The notes under the pieces were generated by a model. That model was not told where the DNA came from and made no database searches. It was given only the letters and a program-made list of their open reading frames with translations. From assembly GCA_013150955.1 (NCBI GenBank), contig JAADJD010000020.1, forward strand, positions 1 to 64,000: 64,000 nt of DNA, read 5' to 3'. The translations under genes were made by a program, and so were the position numbers. Shown here in pieces: positions 46,365-55,587 of this stretch. How positions within the stretch are numbered: the stretch's first letter is position 1; each line of letters begins with the position of its first letter. The DNA comes from Calditrichota bacterium. GTDB lineage: Bacteria > Calditrichota > Calditrichia > RBG-13-44-9 > J042.

Positions 46365-49148
46365 ATGGCAGTCGATAAGCATCGTATGGTAGAGGCGTTG
46401 TTGCCCATTTTGCAGGGAGACGATCGGCACCCGATACGATGGTTGCACCTGTGGGGTGAACCTGGAATGGGAAAGACCCATATTCTGAATCGCGTGTTAC
46501 CCACGATGGTTTCCGAAGAGTGGCAGCTATTGCGGTGGAACGCGACCTTATTTCAGAAGAATTATCCCTGGTCATTCATCCGCTTAATGCGCTGGCTGAG
46601 CCGATTGTACCCGGACAATCTGCAGAGATTTGTACAGCACCTGCCGGGTGGATACCGCCGGTGGATGGGCGCTTTCCTTCAACAATTGGAAAAACAGCCA
46701 GAAAATATTCTGGAGACCATTGGGGAGCTCCCGCAGGTGGTGTTCTGGGTGCTGTCCGGGATTCTAAGACAGGGAAAATGGTTGATCTTACTGGATGATA
46801 TGGAATCCACTGGATATGTTTCATTGGATTTTTGGGAACGGTTTTTTCACCTTCTTCAAATGCTGCCATTGCGGATCGTTACCGCAGGATGTGAGGAAAC
46901 CATTGCGATTGCCGGGCGCAAACCGGATCACATTCTGTCCATTCCACGATTATCCCTGAAAGAATCGGAAGTTTTACTGGGGCAAATCCATCCCACGCAC
47001 CCCATTAATCTGAGGCTGATCAACAATTCCATCTATTTGAAATCGCGGGGCAATCCGCGCCAGCTGTTGTATCTGTTCGAGGCCTATTTCCGTCCCCTGT
47101 GCCATTCGGATCCAGATGCATTGCTGGATCCGGAGCAATTGAGAGCGCTGCGGATTTCTGCCGATCCTCAGGAAATTTTTTCCCGGATTCTGGAACAGCA
47201 ATCGGAAGCAGACGTTCGGGTGCTCTCTCTGCTTGCCCGATTGCGCGATCCCCTTCCTGAAAATGTTTGTAAAAAGATTTTTTCCAAAGAAGAATTTCAG
47301 GCGATCGAAACATTGGTGCGTCGCGGGCTGGTGCAAAAGGAAAATCAACTGGGACAAACGGTGTATGGGTTGCGGGATGCGTCCTGGAAGGGCTTTTTAC
47401 GGCAGCACACGGAGGTGCCCTGTCTTTCCGAGGTGTTGTCCCACCTGACCGGGGAGCAGGTGCTGGAGGATGGCATGGTGCAGCGGTCGCATCTTTTTCT
47501 GGAAGCGGAGGCGGCGGAGCAGGCGGTGTTGCAGGCTTATCGGGAGGCAAGACATTTCCAGGCCCTGGGACAATCAGAGCGGGCACTGGATCGTTATGCA
47601 TTTGTCCGTCGGAATCGGCAATATTTGCCGGCGGAGACCCATCCGGGATACCGCGTTCTGCAGGAAATGGGGCAGTTGCAAAAGCAGCTGGGGTTATACG
47701 ATAACGCATTCGACACCTTGCGGGAGGCGCGTGAGCTGGCACCCCGCGATGACCCGCAATTGTATTTCCGCATCACGCTGGAAATGGCGGCAACCCTGCT
47801 GAAGATGGATGCCTATTCCGAGGCCCGGTATTTAATCCGGGAAGTCAAATTTCAAAAGATTGCGGATGCGGAAACGCGTATTTGGGCCACCCTGCTGCTG
47901 GGGGATCTGGAGTATTACCTGGGACACAGGGCTTACGCCCTGCGGCATTATCAAACGGCGCTGGAGATGATGGAGCAGGGAAGTGGCACAAATATGGCCG
48001 AATCGCTTTACGTGCGTCTTCGCGGGATGCGCCGGGAATTGTCTCCACAGCAGTGGCTGTCTTTCCTGTCTCGTTTAAAACAGGTAACCCCTGTAAACTC
48101 TCCCTTATTGGCGACCCTGCTTTATGAGGAGGCCAGGAGCTATCTTGGGCAATACGATTATTTACGGGCATTGCCGATCGTTCAAAAAGTTTGTCGCAGG
48201 GGTCGGTCAGGGCTTCATCCGATTTTTCGAGCACGGGTTCAACAAACGCTGGCGGATATTTACGCATATTTTGGAAAGTGGCATCTGGCGGCATCCCACC
48301 TGCGACAACTGGTTGAATCGGGGCTTCTGGAACAGCATCCTGAATGGCTGGTACAGGCCTGGATCCAGCGGGCGATTGTCTACAAGGAGATGGGGCAGTA
48401 CGGTCGGGCGTTCCGGGCGCTGGAAACCGCAGCCCAGATGGCACGCCGCTTTCGACAATTGCGGGCCGAATATGAAATCCGCATGCACCAGGGGCACATT
48501 CAATTGCTGGTGCACAATCCCATGGCCGCGCATAGCGAACTTCAGGCGGTTCATCATTGGGCCGAAAACCAGCATGATCTGGAACTGATGGTTCCCGTGC
48601 AGCTGTTTTTATCCATGTACGAGATGCAGCAACAGCGATTTGACAGAGCCAGCGGGTATCTGGAGCAAGTTTCGGCATTGCTGGATGAGGATAGTGATGT
48701 GTTTGACCGATTGAATTACCTGTATTACGCTACTGTTTGTGCCCTGCAGCAGGCGAAGGTTTCGGAGGCCAGGCAGTATCTGGACACATTTCGTCAGCTG
48801 GGCGAGGCCATTCCTAAATATGCCATACTGAGCCGCTATTTAACGGGCTGGATGTTACGACTGGATAATAAATCGCAAGAGGCGAAAGTCCAGCTGACAC
48901 ACGCCGTTGAAGAGGCGCAACGGCGGGATATGCCCCATCTGGCACTTCAGATTTATCGGGAGTTGCTGCTGCTGGATAGGGATGTGGTCGGCCATCGCGA
49001 ACGGCGGGAGTGGATTAAAGCAGCACGGGCGGTGTATCAGGAGTTATTGAGGCGAATGGACGATCCCATTTTGCAGCGACAGCTGGAGGAATCCAGCGAG
49101 CTGGAGTTTTTTCAGCGGCAGTTTTCCCGCGGGATGAAAATGCGGTGA
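46365..49148 (+). CDS. Large STAND-type ATPase with TPR repeats
   Basis: This 927-aa protein has an N-terminal NTPase with Walker A GEPGMGKT (about residues 31-38) and Walker B WLILLDDME, a winged-helix-like stretch, and from about residue 370 to 900 a long alpha-helical solenoid of TPR type (AARHFQALGQSERALDRYAF-like repeats, LREARELAPRDDPQLYFRIT). This is the MalT/LAL-like STAND layout, but no C-terminal LuxR-type HTH or other effector is visible. It may be a signalling switch whose output lies elsewhere. AGGAG sets ATG 46365; an in-frame ATG lies at 46341. There is no functional partner next to it. Confidence 0.75.
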   Translation: MAVDKHRMVEALLPILQGDDRHPIRWLHLWGEPGMGKTHILNRVLPTMVSEEWQLLRWNATLFQKNYPWSFIRLMRWLSRLYPDNLQRFVQHLPGGYRRWMGAFLQQLEKQPENILETIGELPQVVFWVLSGILRQGKWLILLDDMESTGYVSLDFWERFFHLLQMLPLRIVTAGCEETIAIAGRKPDHILSIPRLSLKESEVLLGQIHPTHPINLRLINNSIYLKSRGNPRQLLYLFEAYFRPLCHSDPDALLDPEQLRALRISADPQEIFSRILEQQSEADVRVLSLLARLRDPLPENVCKKIFSKEEFQAIETLVRRGLVQKENQLGQTVYGLRDASWKGFLRQHTEVPCLSEVLSHLTGEQVLEDGMVQRSHLFLEAEAAEQAVLQAYREARHFQALGQSERALDRYAFVRRNRQYLPAETHPGYRVLQEMGQLQKQLGLYDNAFDTLREARELAPRDDPQLYFRITLEMAATLLKMDAYSEARYLIREVKFQKIADAETRIWATLLLGDLEYYLGHRAYALRHYQTALEMMEQGSGTNMAESLYVRLRGMRRELSPQQWLSFLSRLKQVTPVNSPLLATLLYEEARSYLGQYDYLRALPIVQKVCRRGRSGLHPIFRARVQQTLADIYAYFGKWHLAASHLRQLVESGLLEQHPEWLVQAWIQRAIVYKEMGQYGRAFRALETAAQMARRFRQLRAEYEIRMHQGHIQLLVHNPMAAHSELQAVHHWAENQHDLELMVPVQLFLSMYEMQQQRFDRASGYLEQVSALLDEDSDVFDRLNYLYYATVCALQQAKVSEARQYLDTFRQLGEAIPKYAILSRYLTGWMLRLDNKSQEAKVQLTHAVEEAQRRDMPHLALQIYRELLLLDRDVVGHRERREWIKAARAVYQELLRRMDDPILQRQLEESSELEFFQRQFSRGMKMR

Positions 49149-49640
49149 GTTGTTTGGATTGCGGATTTCGAATTTCGGATTTCGGATGTCGGATTTCAAA
49201 TTTGGGGGCAAATTTCCGGGATGGAGTGCGGGTTTATGTTTTGGGAGGTGGGCCATTGGTGGTGGCAATTTGCCTGAAGGGCAAACAGAGGATAGCCCCA
49301 CGCAGCGCGTGGGGGACACAAACGGCAAACATCATTACCTCTGTTGCCTGAAGGGCAACCAGAAATGGTTCTGGATTTCGGATTTCGGATTGCGGATTTG
49401 GGGGCAAATGTCCGGGGTGGAGAGCGGGTTTATGTTTTGGGAGGTGGGGCCATTGGTGGTGGCGATTTGCCCGAAGGGCAAACAGAGGGTAGCCCCACGC
49501 AGCGCGTGGGGGACACAAACGGCAAACATCATTACCTCTGTTGCCTGAAGGGCAACCAGAAATGTTTCTGGATGTCGGATTGCGGATTTCAAATTTCGAA
49601 TTTCGGAAGTCGGATTGCGGATGTGGGGGCTTTATGCGCT
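49149..49640 (+). repeat. R2 composite repeat array, two units
   Basis: Two R2 units 197 bp apart. Hairpin B (CCCCACGCAGCGCGTGGGG) is at 49296-49314 and 49493-49511, hairpin A at about 49268 and 49465, and hairpin C at 49343-49359 and 49540-49556. GGATTTCGGATT tracts lie before, between and after. The array begins directly after the stop codon of the STAND gene. Confidence 0.85.
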
Positions 49641-49684
49641 TTCGGGGTGGTGGCGGTTATGGGGATATCCGGGTTAATCTTTGC

Positions 49685-49848
49685 CTCAACTAATGCATTA
49701 AACCGCGAATCACGCGACGGCAACCAAAAATATCAATAAAATCGCGAATAAACTTCGAAACGAATTTTCATACAGATCTGATCTAATGTATTTGATTATT
49801 TTTATTTGTGTTAATTCGTGCAATTCGTGGTCTAATGCATAATCTGGG
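49685..49848 (+). repeat. R1 element, 164 bp
   Basis: Starts CTCAACTAATGCATT and ends CATAATCTGGG. The flanks (TTTGC and TTTAA) do not match well, so any target duplication has decayed. Confidence 0.85.
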
Positions 49849-49898
49849 TTTAATTTGGCCTTAAAACAGCTCCCGAAAAACCAAAATGGAGGACGACC

Positions 49899-50684
49899 AT
49901 GCGTTTTGGACTGGACGTTTCCGTGCAAACAAAAATAAACCAATCGGCGGTTTTATTCTTGCATGCATTTCCTGTGAATCAGGACATGTGGGCGCCTCAG
50001 ATGGCTGCCTTGCGCAATGCCGGTGTGCCGTACCTTGCGTTTGACTATCCCGGCATGGGGGCCAGTCTGCCCTGGCCGCACACGCCGACTATCGGGGATT
50101 ATGCCGATCTGGCCTATCGAGTGGGACGTGAAGCCGGGATCGATCAGGCAATTGTGGTGGGCCTGAGCATGGGGGGATATGTGGCATTGGCGCTGTTTCG
50201 TCAGCACCCGGAATTTTTCAAAGGATTGATTCTGGCAGACACCCGGGCAACGGCCGATCCTCCCGAAGGCAGACAGCGGCGCTATCAGCTAATCCAGAAA
50301 ATTCAACAGAGTGGGGATCTGGACGAAATCATTCAATTTCATATTGAAAAATTTTTTACTGCAGAAACCCGTCAGAAGCGACCGGAACTGGTCATTACCG
50401 CCCGGCGATTGATGCAGCGGGCGACCAATCAGGGCGTTATCCATGCGCTACAGGCCATGGCAGAGCGTCCAGATTCCACAGACCTGCTTCCCGGAATGCA
50501 CTTTCCGGTGCGGGTGATTGTCGGCGAGGAGGATGAGTTAACAAATGTTGCCGATTCGCAAAAAATGATAGAGAAATTGCCGCAGGGAGAACTGATCACC
50601 ATCCCCGGAGCAGCGCATTTGAGCAATCTGGAACGCCCGGATATTTTCAATCAGGCCCTGGTGGACTTTGTAAAAAGTCTTTAA
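49899..50684 (+). CDS. Alpha/beta hydrolase
   Basis: The 261-aa protein shows LFLHAFPVNQDMW (oxyanion hole), LAFDYPGMGAS, the nucleophile elbow GLSMGG (Ser90), the acid in VGEEDELT and the catalytic His in GAAHLSNLE. It resembles 3-oxoadipate enol-lactonase and related esterases, but the substrate is unknown. It is a single gene between repeats. Its stop codon TAA is the last part of the TTTAA target duplicated by the R1 copy at 50685. Confidence 0.9.
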   Translation: MRFGLDVSVQTKINQSAVLFLHAFPVNQDMWAPQMAALRNAGVPYLAFDYPGMGASLPWPHTPTIGDYADLAYRVGREAGIDQAIVVGLSMGGYVALALFRQHPEFFKGLILADTRATADPPEGRQRRYQLIQKIQQSGDLDEIIQFHIEKFFTAETRQKRPELVITARRLMQRATNQGVIHALQAMAERPDSTDLLPGMHFPVRVIVGEEDELTNVADSQKMIEKLPQGELITIPGAAHLSNLERPDIFNQALVDFVKSL

Positions 50685-50889
50685 CCCAAATAACGCAGTA
50701 AACCACGAATCACGCGAATGAAACCAAAAAATATCTACAAAATCGCGAATAAACTCTGGACCACATTTTCATCCATACACAATCCAATGCATTTTATTGG
50801 TTTTATTTGTGTTAATTCGTGTAATTCGTGGTTCTAATGCATAATCTGGGTTTAATTCGTGTAATTCGTGGTCTAAAGCGTAATCTGGG
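50685..50889 (+). repeat. R1 element, 166 bp, plus a 39-bp right-end copy
   Basis: The full element (50685-50850, CCCAAATAACG to CATAATCTGGG) is flanked by TTTAA at 50680-50684 and 50851-50855. A second right end follows (50851-50889), again with TTTAA after its GGG. The left target copy contains the stop codon of the hydrolase gene. Positions 50890-51033 hold no gene. Confidence 0.92.
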
Positions 50890-51033
50890 TTTAAAGGAGA
50901 TTTTTTGCGATCGGAAAGGCAGGGGAATTCAAATCATGCGGCCGTTTTTTAAAAAACTTCCAGGTATCCGGCAGAGAATGGAAACCCTTCAGCCGGTGCC
51001 AGCATCTGCCGGGGGCACGATGCTGGCTGCCCG

Positions 51034-51711
51034 TTACACAATTTCAATATCAATGACCATGTCTTCTTTGATATCAAATTCCCGTTCGCGTTTCTCTTCC
51101 AGCTCAATCCGATTGATCTTTTCCACCAGCATGCGGAACCGGGTTTTATCGGCATTGGTGGCCAGCAGGCGCCCTTCCACGTTCACCGTACCGCGACGTT
51201 TTTTATCGTAATAGGCCACCAGGATGGGGTCGTCTTTCTCCAGGGCGGATAGAACTTCTTTGAGGGCTTCAATATCCTGGGATTCTTCGATGATGGCCGT
51301 ATCCTCGGCCTCTTTGATTTCGTTGATGTCACCATCGTCGTAGCGAAATTCGATGGTGCCACCGCCCCGTTTGGCAAAGACCACGGTCTTGGTACTTTCC
51401 TCGATCAGATCCCGCTCCACATTAACGATCTTACCGGTAAAGCCCTCTTCGGTAATATCCAGGATCTCCACAATGATGGGGATATCGTCGATCGTACCAT
51501 CGTAGCCAATGCGCAGAATCTCCACCACTTTACCCACACCGGCCTGCTGGATCTTTCGTTTCACCTCCTCCGGAGGCATGGCACCGGGACGCAATTGCAC
51601 CGCGGTAGCGGATTTGCGTCCGAACAGTTTCTTAAAAAAATGCGCTTTTCGCGGGGTGTCCCATCCAGGAATTCCATCATTCCATTGGCGGTAGTACGTT
51701 CTCTTCTGCAT
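51034..51711 (-). CDS. Conserved-looking protein of unknown function
   Basis: The 225-aa soluble protein has a basic N-terminus (RQWNDGIPGWDTPRKAHFFK), a segment VKRKIQQAGVGKVVEILRIG, and several acidic beta-rich stretches ending in IKEDMVIDIEIV. No signal peptide, membrane helix or catalytic motif is visible and I do not recognise the family. The codon use is like its neighbours and the antisense frames are short, so it is a real gene. It is alone on the minus strand between R1 copies. Confidence 0.7.
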   Translation of the reverse strand: MQKRTYYRQWNDGIPGWDTPRKAHFFKKLFGRKSATAVQLRPGAMPPEEVKRKIQQAGVGKVVEILRIGYDGTIDDIPIIVEILDITEEGFTGKIVNVERDLIEESTKTVVFAKRGGGTIEFRYDDGDINEIKEAEDTAIIEESQDIEALKEVLSALEKDDPILVAYYDKKRRGTVNVEGRLLATNADKTRFRMLVEKINRIELEEKREREFDIKEDMVIDIEIV

Positions 51712-51967
51712 ACAGGCCTCAAGTTTTTAAATTCACTCGATTTATTGGCGGAAATTACTGGAAAAAATGGTGTAATGCAAAATTATTTTTCCAGAATATT
51801 CATTTTTTGGACAAACATAGCGTGGCTCCCGACAGCTGATCCACCGGGCGCCTTCACCCTGATTGTCTGTTTGCAATGGAACATATTCTGCGGTGGCATG
51901 ACCGGAATGGCCAGCTGCCGGGGAGCGTATGCTGCAAATGCGGTTAGATTGAATTACCTGTTTTTAA

Positions 51968-52121
51968 CCCAAATAATGCACGAAACCACGAATCACACGA
52001 ATGAATCCAGAAAATAACCACAAAACCGCGAAAAAACCTGAAACACATTTTCATCCAGATACAATCCAATGGATTTTATTCGTGTGAATTCGGGTCATTC
52101 GTAGGCTATTGCTAATCTGGG
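51968..52121 (+). repeat. R1 element, 154 bp
   Basis: Starts CCCAAATAATGCACG and ends CTAATCTGGG, with an internal deletion of about 11 bp. Perfect flanks TTTAA (51963-51967 and 52122-52126). The sequence 51715-51962 holds no recognised feature. Confidence 0.92.
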
Positions 52122-52236
52122 TTTAAAAGAGATTCGTGCGTCTTTCAAGGTCGGGTGAATCGTCTATGAAGACCATGGAGAAACGGGGCTGGAGGCGAAA
52201 GGAGTGGGCGATTCACCCGGAATTCTACTTTTTTCC

Positions 52237-52267
52237 CTGTTTTGAACCGGGGGAGTTGTTAATTTTG
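52237..52267 (+). promoter_or_regulatory. Possible promoter of tgt
   Basis: CTGTTT at 52237-52242, 17 bp, then TAATTTTG at 52260-52267, 23 bp before the start codon. The -10 is a good match; the -35 lacks the first T. Confidence 0.4.
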
Positions 52268-52290
52268 GTGGGTTTATTTGAGGAGGTTGA

Positions 52291-53427
52291 ATGGAATTTC
52301 AGCTGGAACACACCGATCGGCGCACGAAGGCACGGGCGGGTCGCCTGAAGACGGATCATGGAGTGGTGGAAACGCCCATTTTTATGCCGGTGGGAACGAT
52401 GGGAACGGTAAAAACGGTTTCTCCGCAGGAACTGTGGGATGTCGGTGTGCAGATCATTCTGGGCAATACTTATCACCTGTATTTGAAGCCGGGGCTGGAG
52501 GTGTTGCAGCACTTTGGGGGGCTTCATCGGTTCAATGGCTGGGCGGGCCCCATTTTGACCGACAGTGGCGGATTTCAGGTTTACAGCCTGGACGAGTTGA
52601 AAACCATTCGGGAAGAAGGGGTGGAGTTTCGGTCGCACTGGGATGGTTCCCGGCATTTTTTTACGCCGGAAAAAGTGGTGGACATTCAGCGCATTATCGG
52701 CTCGGACATTTTGATGGTGCTGGATCAGTGCATTGCCAACCCATCGGATTACGAAAGTGCCCGTAAGGCGCATGAGTTGACCATCCGCTGGGCCCGGCGA
52801 TCACGGGAACACTTCCTGAATACCCGGCCTCTTTATGGATACCGTCAGTTTCAGTTTGGCATTGTACAGGGGGGCATTTACGCCGATTTGCGCAGAGATA
52901 GCGTGTCCCGCCTGGTGACCATTGGTTTTGAAGGCTACGCCATCGGTGGGCTGGCAGTGGGCGAAGATCCTGCCACGCGAAACGAGATGACCGATGTCTG
53001 TACCAACGTCCTGCCGGAATCCGCTCCCCGTTATTTGATGGGCGTGGGAAAGCCCGAAGACATTCTGGATGCCATTGAGCGGGGAGTGGACATGTTTGAC
53101 TGTGTCATTCCCACCCGGAATGCCCGCAACGGTACCGTCTTTACGCCGACCGGAAGACTGGTGATTCGAAACGCCACGTTTAAAATGGACACCCGCCCCA
53201 TTCAGGAGGATTGTCCCTGCTATGCCTGCCAGCATTTTACCCGCGGCTACATCCGGCATATGTTTCGGGTCAATGAAGTACTGGGCCTCCGGCTGGCAAC
53301 CATTCATAACCTGTATTTTTACATGAAACTGGTGCGGGACGCCCGACAGGCCATTCTAAACGATCGGTTTGCTGAATTTAAAACCGCATTTCTGGAGCGG
53401 TATTATCAGGGGGAACCGCCGGAATAG
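52291..53427 (+). CDS. tgt: Queuine tRNA-ribosyltransferase
   Basis: This 378-aa TIM-barrel enzyme has the substrate Asp in LTDSGGFQVYSL, the nucleophile Asp in DCVIPTRNARNG, IGGLAVGE, and the zinc site CPCYACQHFTRGYIRH with the later His in TIHNLYFY. It exchanges G34 for preQ1 in GUN-anticodon tRNAs on the path to queuosine. GAGGAGGTTG precedes the ATG. In many bacteria yajC follows tgt closely; here an R1 element separates them. Confidence 0.98.
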   Translation: MEFQLEHTDRRTKARAGRLKTDHGVVETPIFMPVGTMGTVKTVSPQELWDVGVQIILGNTYHLYLKPGLEVLQHFGGLHRFNGWAGPILTDSGGFQVYSLDELKTIREEGVEFRSHWDGSRHFFTPEKVVDIQRIIGSDILMVLDQCIANPSDYESARKAHELTIRWARRSREHFLNTRPLYGYRQFQFGIVQGGIYADLRRDSVSRLVTIGFEGYAIGGLAVGEDPATRNEMTDVCTNVLPESAPRYLMGVGKPEDILDAIERGVDMFDCVIPTRNARNGTVFTPTGRLVIRNATFKMDTRPIQEDCPCYACQHFTRGYIRHMFRVNEVLGLRLATIHNLYFYMKLVRDARQAILNDRFAEFKTAFLERYYQGEPPE

Positions 53428-53466
53428 GCCATCCATTGCCAAACAATCCTCCCCAATTCGATTTAG

Positions 53467-53649
53467 CCCAGATTGTGCAATAGCCTACGAATTACACGAA
53501 TTAAAACGAATAAAAATAATGAAATTCATTGGATGATATATGGATGAAAATGTGTTTTGTGGTTTAAAATGTGTTTTGTGGTTTATTCGTGATTTTATTG
53601 ATATTTTTTTGTTCATTCGCGTGATTCGAGGCTTAATGGGTGAGTTGGG
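53467..53649 (-). repeat. R1 element, reverse, with internal duplication
   Basis: Starts CCCAGATTGTGC and ends GAGTTGGG. The length is 183 bp because an 18-19-bp segment containing TGTGTTTTGTGGTTT is repeated in tandem; without it the copy is about 165 bp. The flanks TTTAG and ATAAC do not match. It lies between tgt and yajC, upstream of the yajC promoter. Confidence 0.85.
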
Positions 53650-53690
53650 ATAACCCCGTTTATCAGGGCATTTGGGTTTAATTTTACCCG

Positions 53691-53721
53691 TTGTTTCTAC
53701 AATGAATATTCCGTAAATTTT
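53691..53721 (+). promoter_or_regulatory. Putative promoter of yajC-def-fmt
   Basis: TTGTTT at 53691-53696, 17 bp, then TAAATTTT at 53714-53721, 29 bp before yajC and 41 bp after the R1 element. Confidence 0.6.
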
Positions 53722-53750
53722 TCGCCACTAAACTTGAAAGGAGAGCAAAC

Positions 53751-54077
53751 GTGATCGAAAGTCTTTATGCCATGGCCGGTGGTGGCGGGGCTCAGGGGAG
53801 TGCCAATCCCTTTTTGTCTTTTTTACCCCTGTTGTTGATCCTGCTCATCATGTATTTTCTGATTATGCGTCCGCAGGCTAAAAAGCAAAAAGAACGCGAA
53901 CGCATGCTGGCATCCCTGAAGAAAGGGGATAAGGTGGTCACCATTGGTGGCATTCATGGAAAGATAATGGGTTTTAAAAATAACGATCAGGTGCTGGTTT
54001 TAAAAATCGATGATAATGTAAAAATTGAAGTGGATCGCACGGCAATTGCCAGTGTGTTGAAGAGTGAATCAAAGTAA
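53751..54077 (+). CDS. yajC: Preprotein translocase accessory subunit YajC
   Basis: The 108-aa protein has one N-terminal membrane helix (about residues 22-42, LPLLLILLIMYFLIMRPQAK) followed by KKQKERERMLASLKKGDKVV and the small beta domain with TIGGIHGKI. YajC associates with SecDF and the Sec translocon. The start is GTG 53751 with AAAGGAGAG upstream. secD and secF do not follow; def and fmt do. Confidence 0.94.
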   Translation: MIESLYAMAGGGGAQGSANPFLSFLPLLLILLIMYFLIMRPQAKKQKERERMLASLKKGDKVVTIGGIHGKIMGFKNNDQVLVLKIDDNVKIEVDRTAIASVLKSESK

Positions 54078-54087
54078 GCTGGACTTT

Positions 54088-54603
54088 ATGGCTGTATTAC
54101 CAATCGTGAAATTGGGGCATCCGGCCCTTCGCAAACGGGCAGAAGCTATCCGCCAGATAACGCCCGAGCTCAAACAGCTGGTGGCCAATATGATCGATAC
54201 CATGCGGGTGAATGAGGGCATCGGTCTGGCTGCCAATCAGGTAAATGTCCTGCAGCGGGTGTTTGTCATCGATCTGAGTCTGGTGGACGAAAACCAGGAT
54301 GCCCGGGCTTACATTAATCCCCGTATTCTGTCCCGGGAAGGTCGCGAGGTCATGGAAGAAGGATGCCTGAGCATTCCAGAGGTGAGGGCCGATGTGGAGC
54401 GGGCGGCGACCATCCGGGTGGAATACCAGACCCTGGACGGAAAAACGGTGCAGGAAACGCTGGAAGGCCTGGTTGCCCGGGTTTTCCAGCATGAACTGGA
54501 TCATTTGAATGGGGTGTTGTTTATTGATCATATCACGCCCATTCAACGCAAATTGATTGAGCCGCAGCTGAATAAAATCCGGGAGGCCAATTCAATCCTT
54601 TGA
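54088..54603 (+). CDS. def: Peptide deformylase
   Basis: The 171-aa metalloenzyme has the three PDF motifs GIGLAANQV, EEGCLSIP (Cys ligand) and QHELDHLNG (two His ligands and the catalytic Glu). It removes the formyl group from new N-termini. ATG 54088 begins at the normal family start MAVLPIVKLGHPALRK; a GTG at 54064 inside yajC is the alternative. Its stop overlaps the fmt start by four bases. Confidence 0.97.
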   Translation: MAVLPIVKLGHPALRKRAEAIRQITPELKQLVANMIDTMRVNEGIGLAANQVNVLQRVFVIDLSLVDENQDARAYINPRILSREGREVMEEGCLSIPEVRADVERAATIRVEYQTLDGKTVQETLEGLVARVFQHELDHLNGVLFIDHITPIQRKLIEPQLNKIREANSIL

Positions 54604-55541
54604 ACGGACTGCGCGTGGTGTTTATGGGGACGCCGGAATTTGCTGTCCCCTCGCTTCGGCATTTACACCATTCCCGACATACCATTGTGGGTGTGGTTAC
54701 CCAACCCGATAAACCCCGGGGAAGGGGGCAGAAAGTGACCCCTTCTCCGGTGAAACAATTTGCCCTTGAGCACCATTTGCATCCCATCCTGCAACCGCAG
54801 AAGCTGAAGGATCCCGATTTTCTGAAATCCCTGCGTGCCCTGGGGGCCGACCTGTTTGTGGTGGTGGCCTTTCGAATTTTGCCCGAAGAAGTCTTCACCA
54901 TGCCGCCGAAAGGTACGGTGAATTTGCATCCATCCCTGTTGCCGCGATTTCGCGGAGCCGCGCCCATTCAGTGGACGATCATCCGGGGAGAGCGGGTGAC
55001 CGGGGTGACAACCATTTTCATCCGCAAGGAGGTGGATGCGGGCAACATCATCCTGCAGCGGGAAATTCCGGTGCCGGAGGGCGCCACGGCGGGAGAGCTG
55101 CATGATCTGCTGGCTGAGGAGGGGGCTCGCTTGCTACTGGAAACGCTGGACGCCATCGAGGAAAATCGCGTTCGGGTGAAACCACAGGATGAACGACTGG
55201 TAACCAGCGCCCCCAAAATTACCCGGGAAATGGCCCACCTGAAATTTGACCAGCCAGCAGATCAGGTGCGAAACTGGATACACGGGCTTTCGCCGGTACC
55301 GGGTGCCCACGCCTTTTACCGGGGACAGCAGGTCAAATTCTATCGCGCGCGGGTGGTGAATCGGGAAACGGAAGCCGGCGCCCCGGGCGAAATCCTGAAA
55401 GCAGAGGGAAGTGAGCTCTGGATTGCCTGCAAACCGGGCATCCTGGCAGTTGAGGAAATCCAAATGCAGAATCGGAAACGATTACCGGTGGAAGCTTTTT
55501 TACGGGGATTCCCTCTGGCTCCCGGTGAACGCTTCACCTGA
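54600..55541 (+). CDS. fmt: Methionyl-tRNA formyltransferase
   Basis: This 313-aa protein has RVVFMGTPEFAVPSLRHL at its N-terminus, the catalytic loop NLHPSLLPRFRGAAPIQW and DAGNIILQ, plus the C-terminal OB-like domain. It formylates initiator Met-tRNA using 10-formyl-THF. The start is TTG 54600 overlapping the def stop, with GGGAGG upstream, so def and fmt are coupled. Confidence 0.96.
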   Translation: MNGLRVVFMGTPEFAVPSLRHLHHSRHTIVGVVTQPDKPRGRGQKVTPSPVKQFALEHHLHPILQPQKLKDPDFLKSLRALGADLFVVVAFRILPEEVFTMPPKGTVNLHPSLLPRFRGAAPIQWTIIRGERVTGVTTIFIRKEVDAGNIILQREIPVPEGATAGELHDLLAEEGARLLLETLDAIEENRVRVKPQDERLVTSAPKITREMAHLKFDQPADQVRNWIHGLSPVPGAHAFYRGQQVKFYRARVVNRETEAGAPGEILKAEGSELWIACKPGILAVEEIQMQNRKRLPVEAFLRGFPLAPGERFT

Positions 55542-55587
55542 TGCGGGCAATCTTCCCGTTCCAACCAATCACTCTGGTGAGAAGGGT

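Noticed and set aside
47020..47742. 240-codon open frame opposite the STAND ATPase
   Set aside because: A Pro/Ala-rich antisense shadow of a clearly coding gene.
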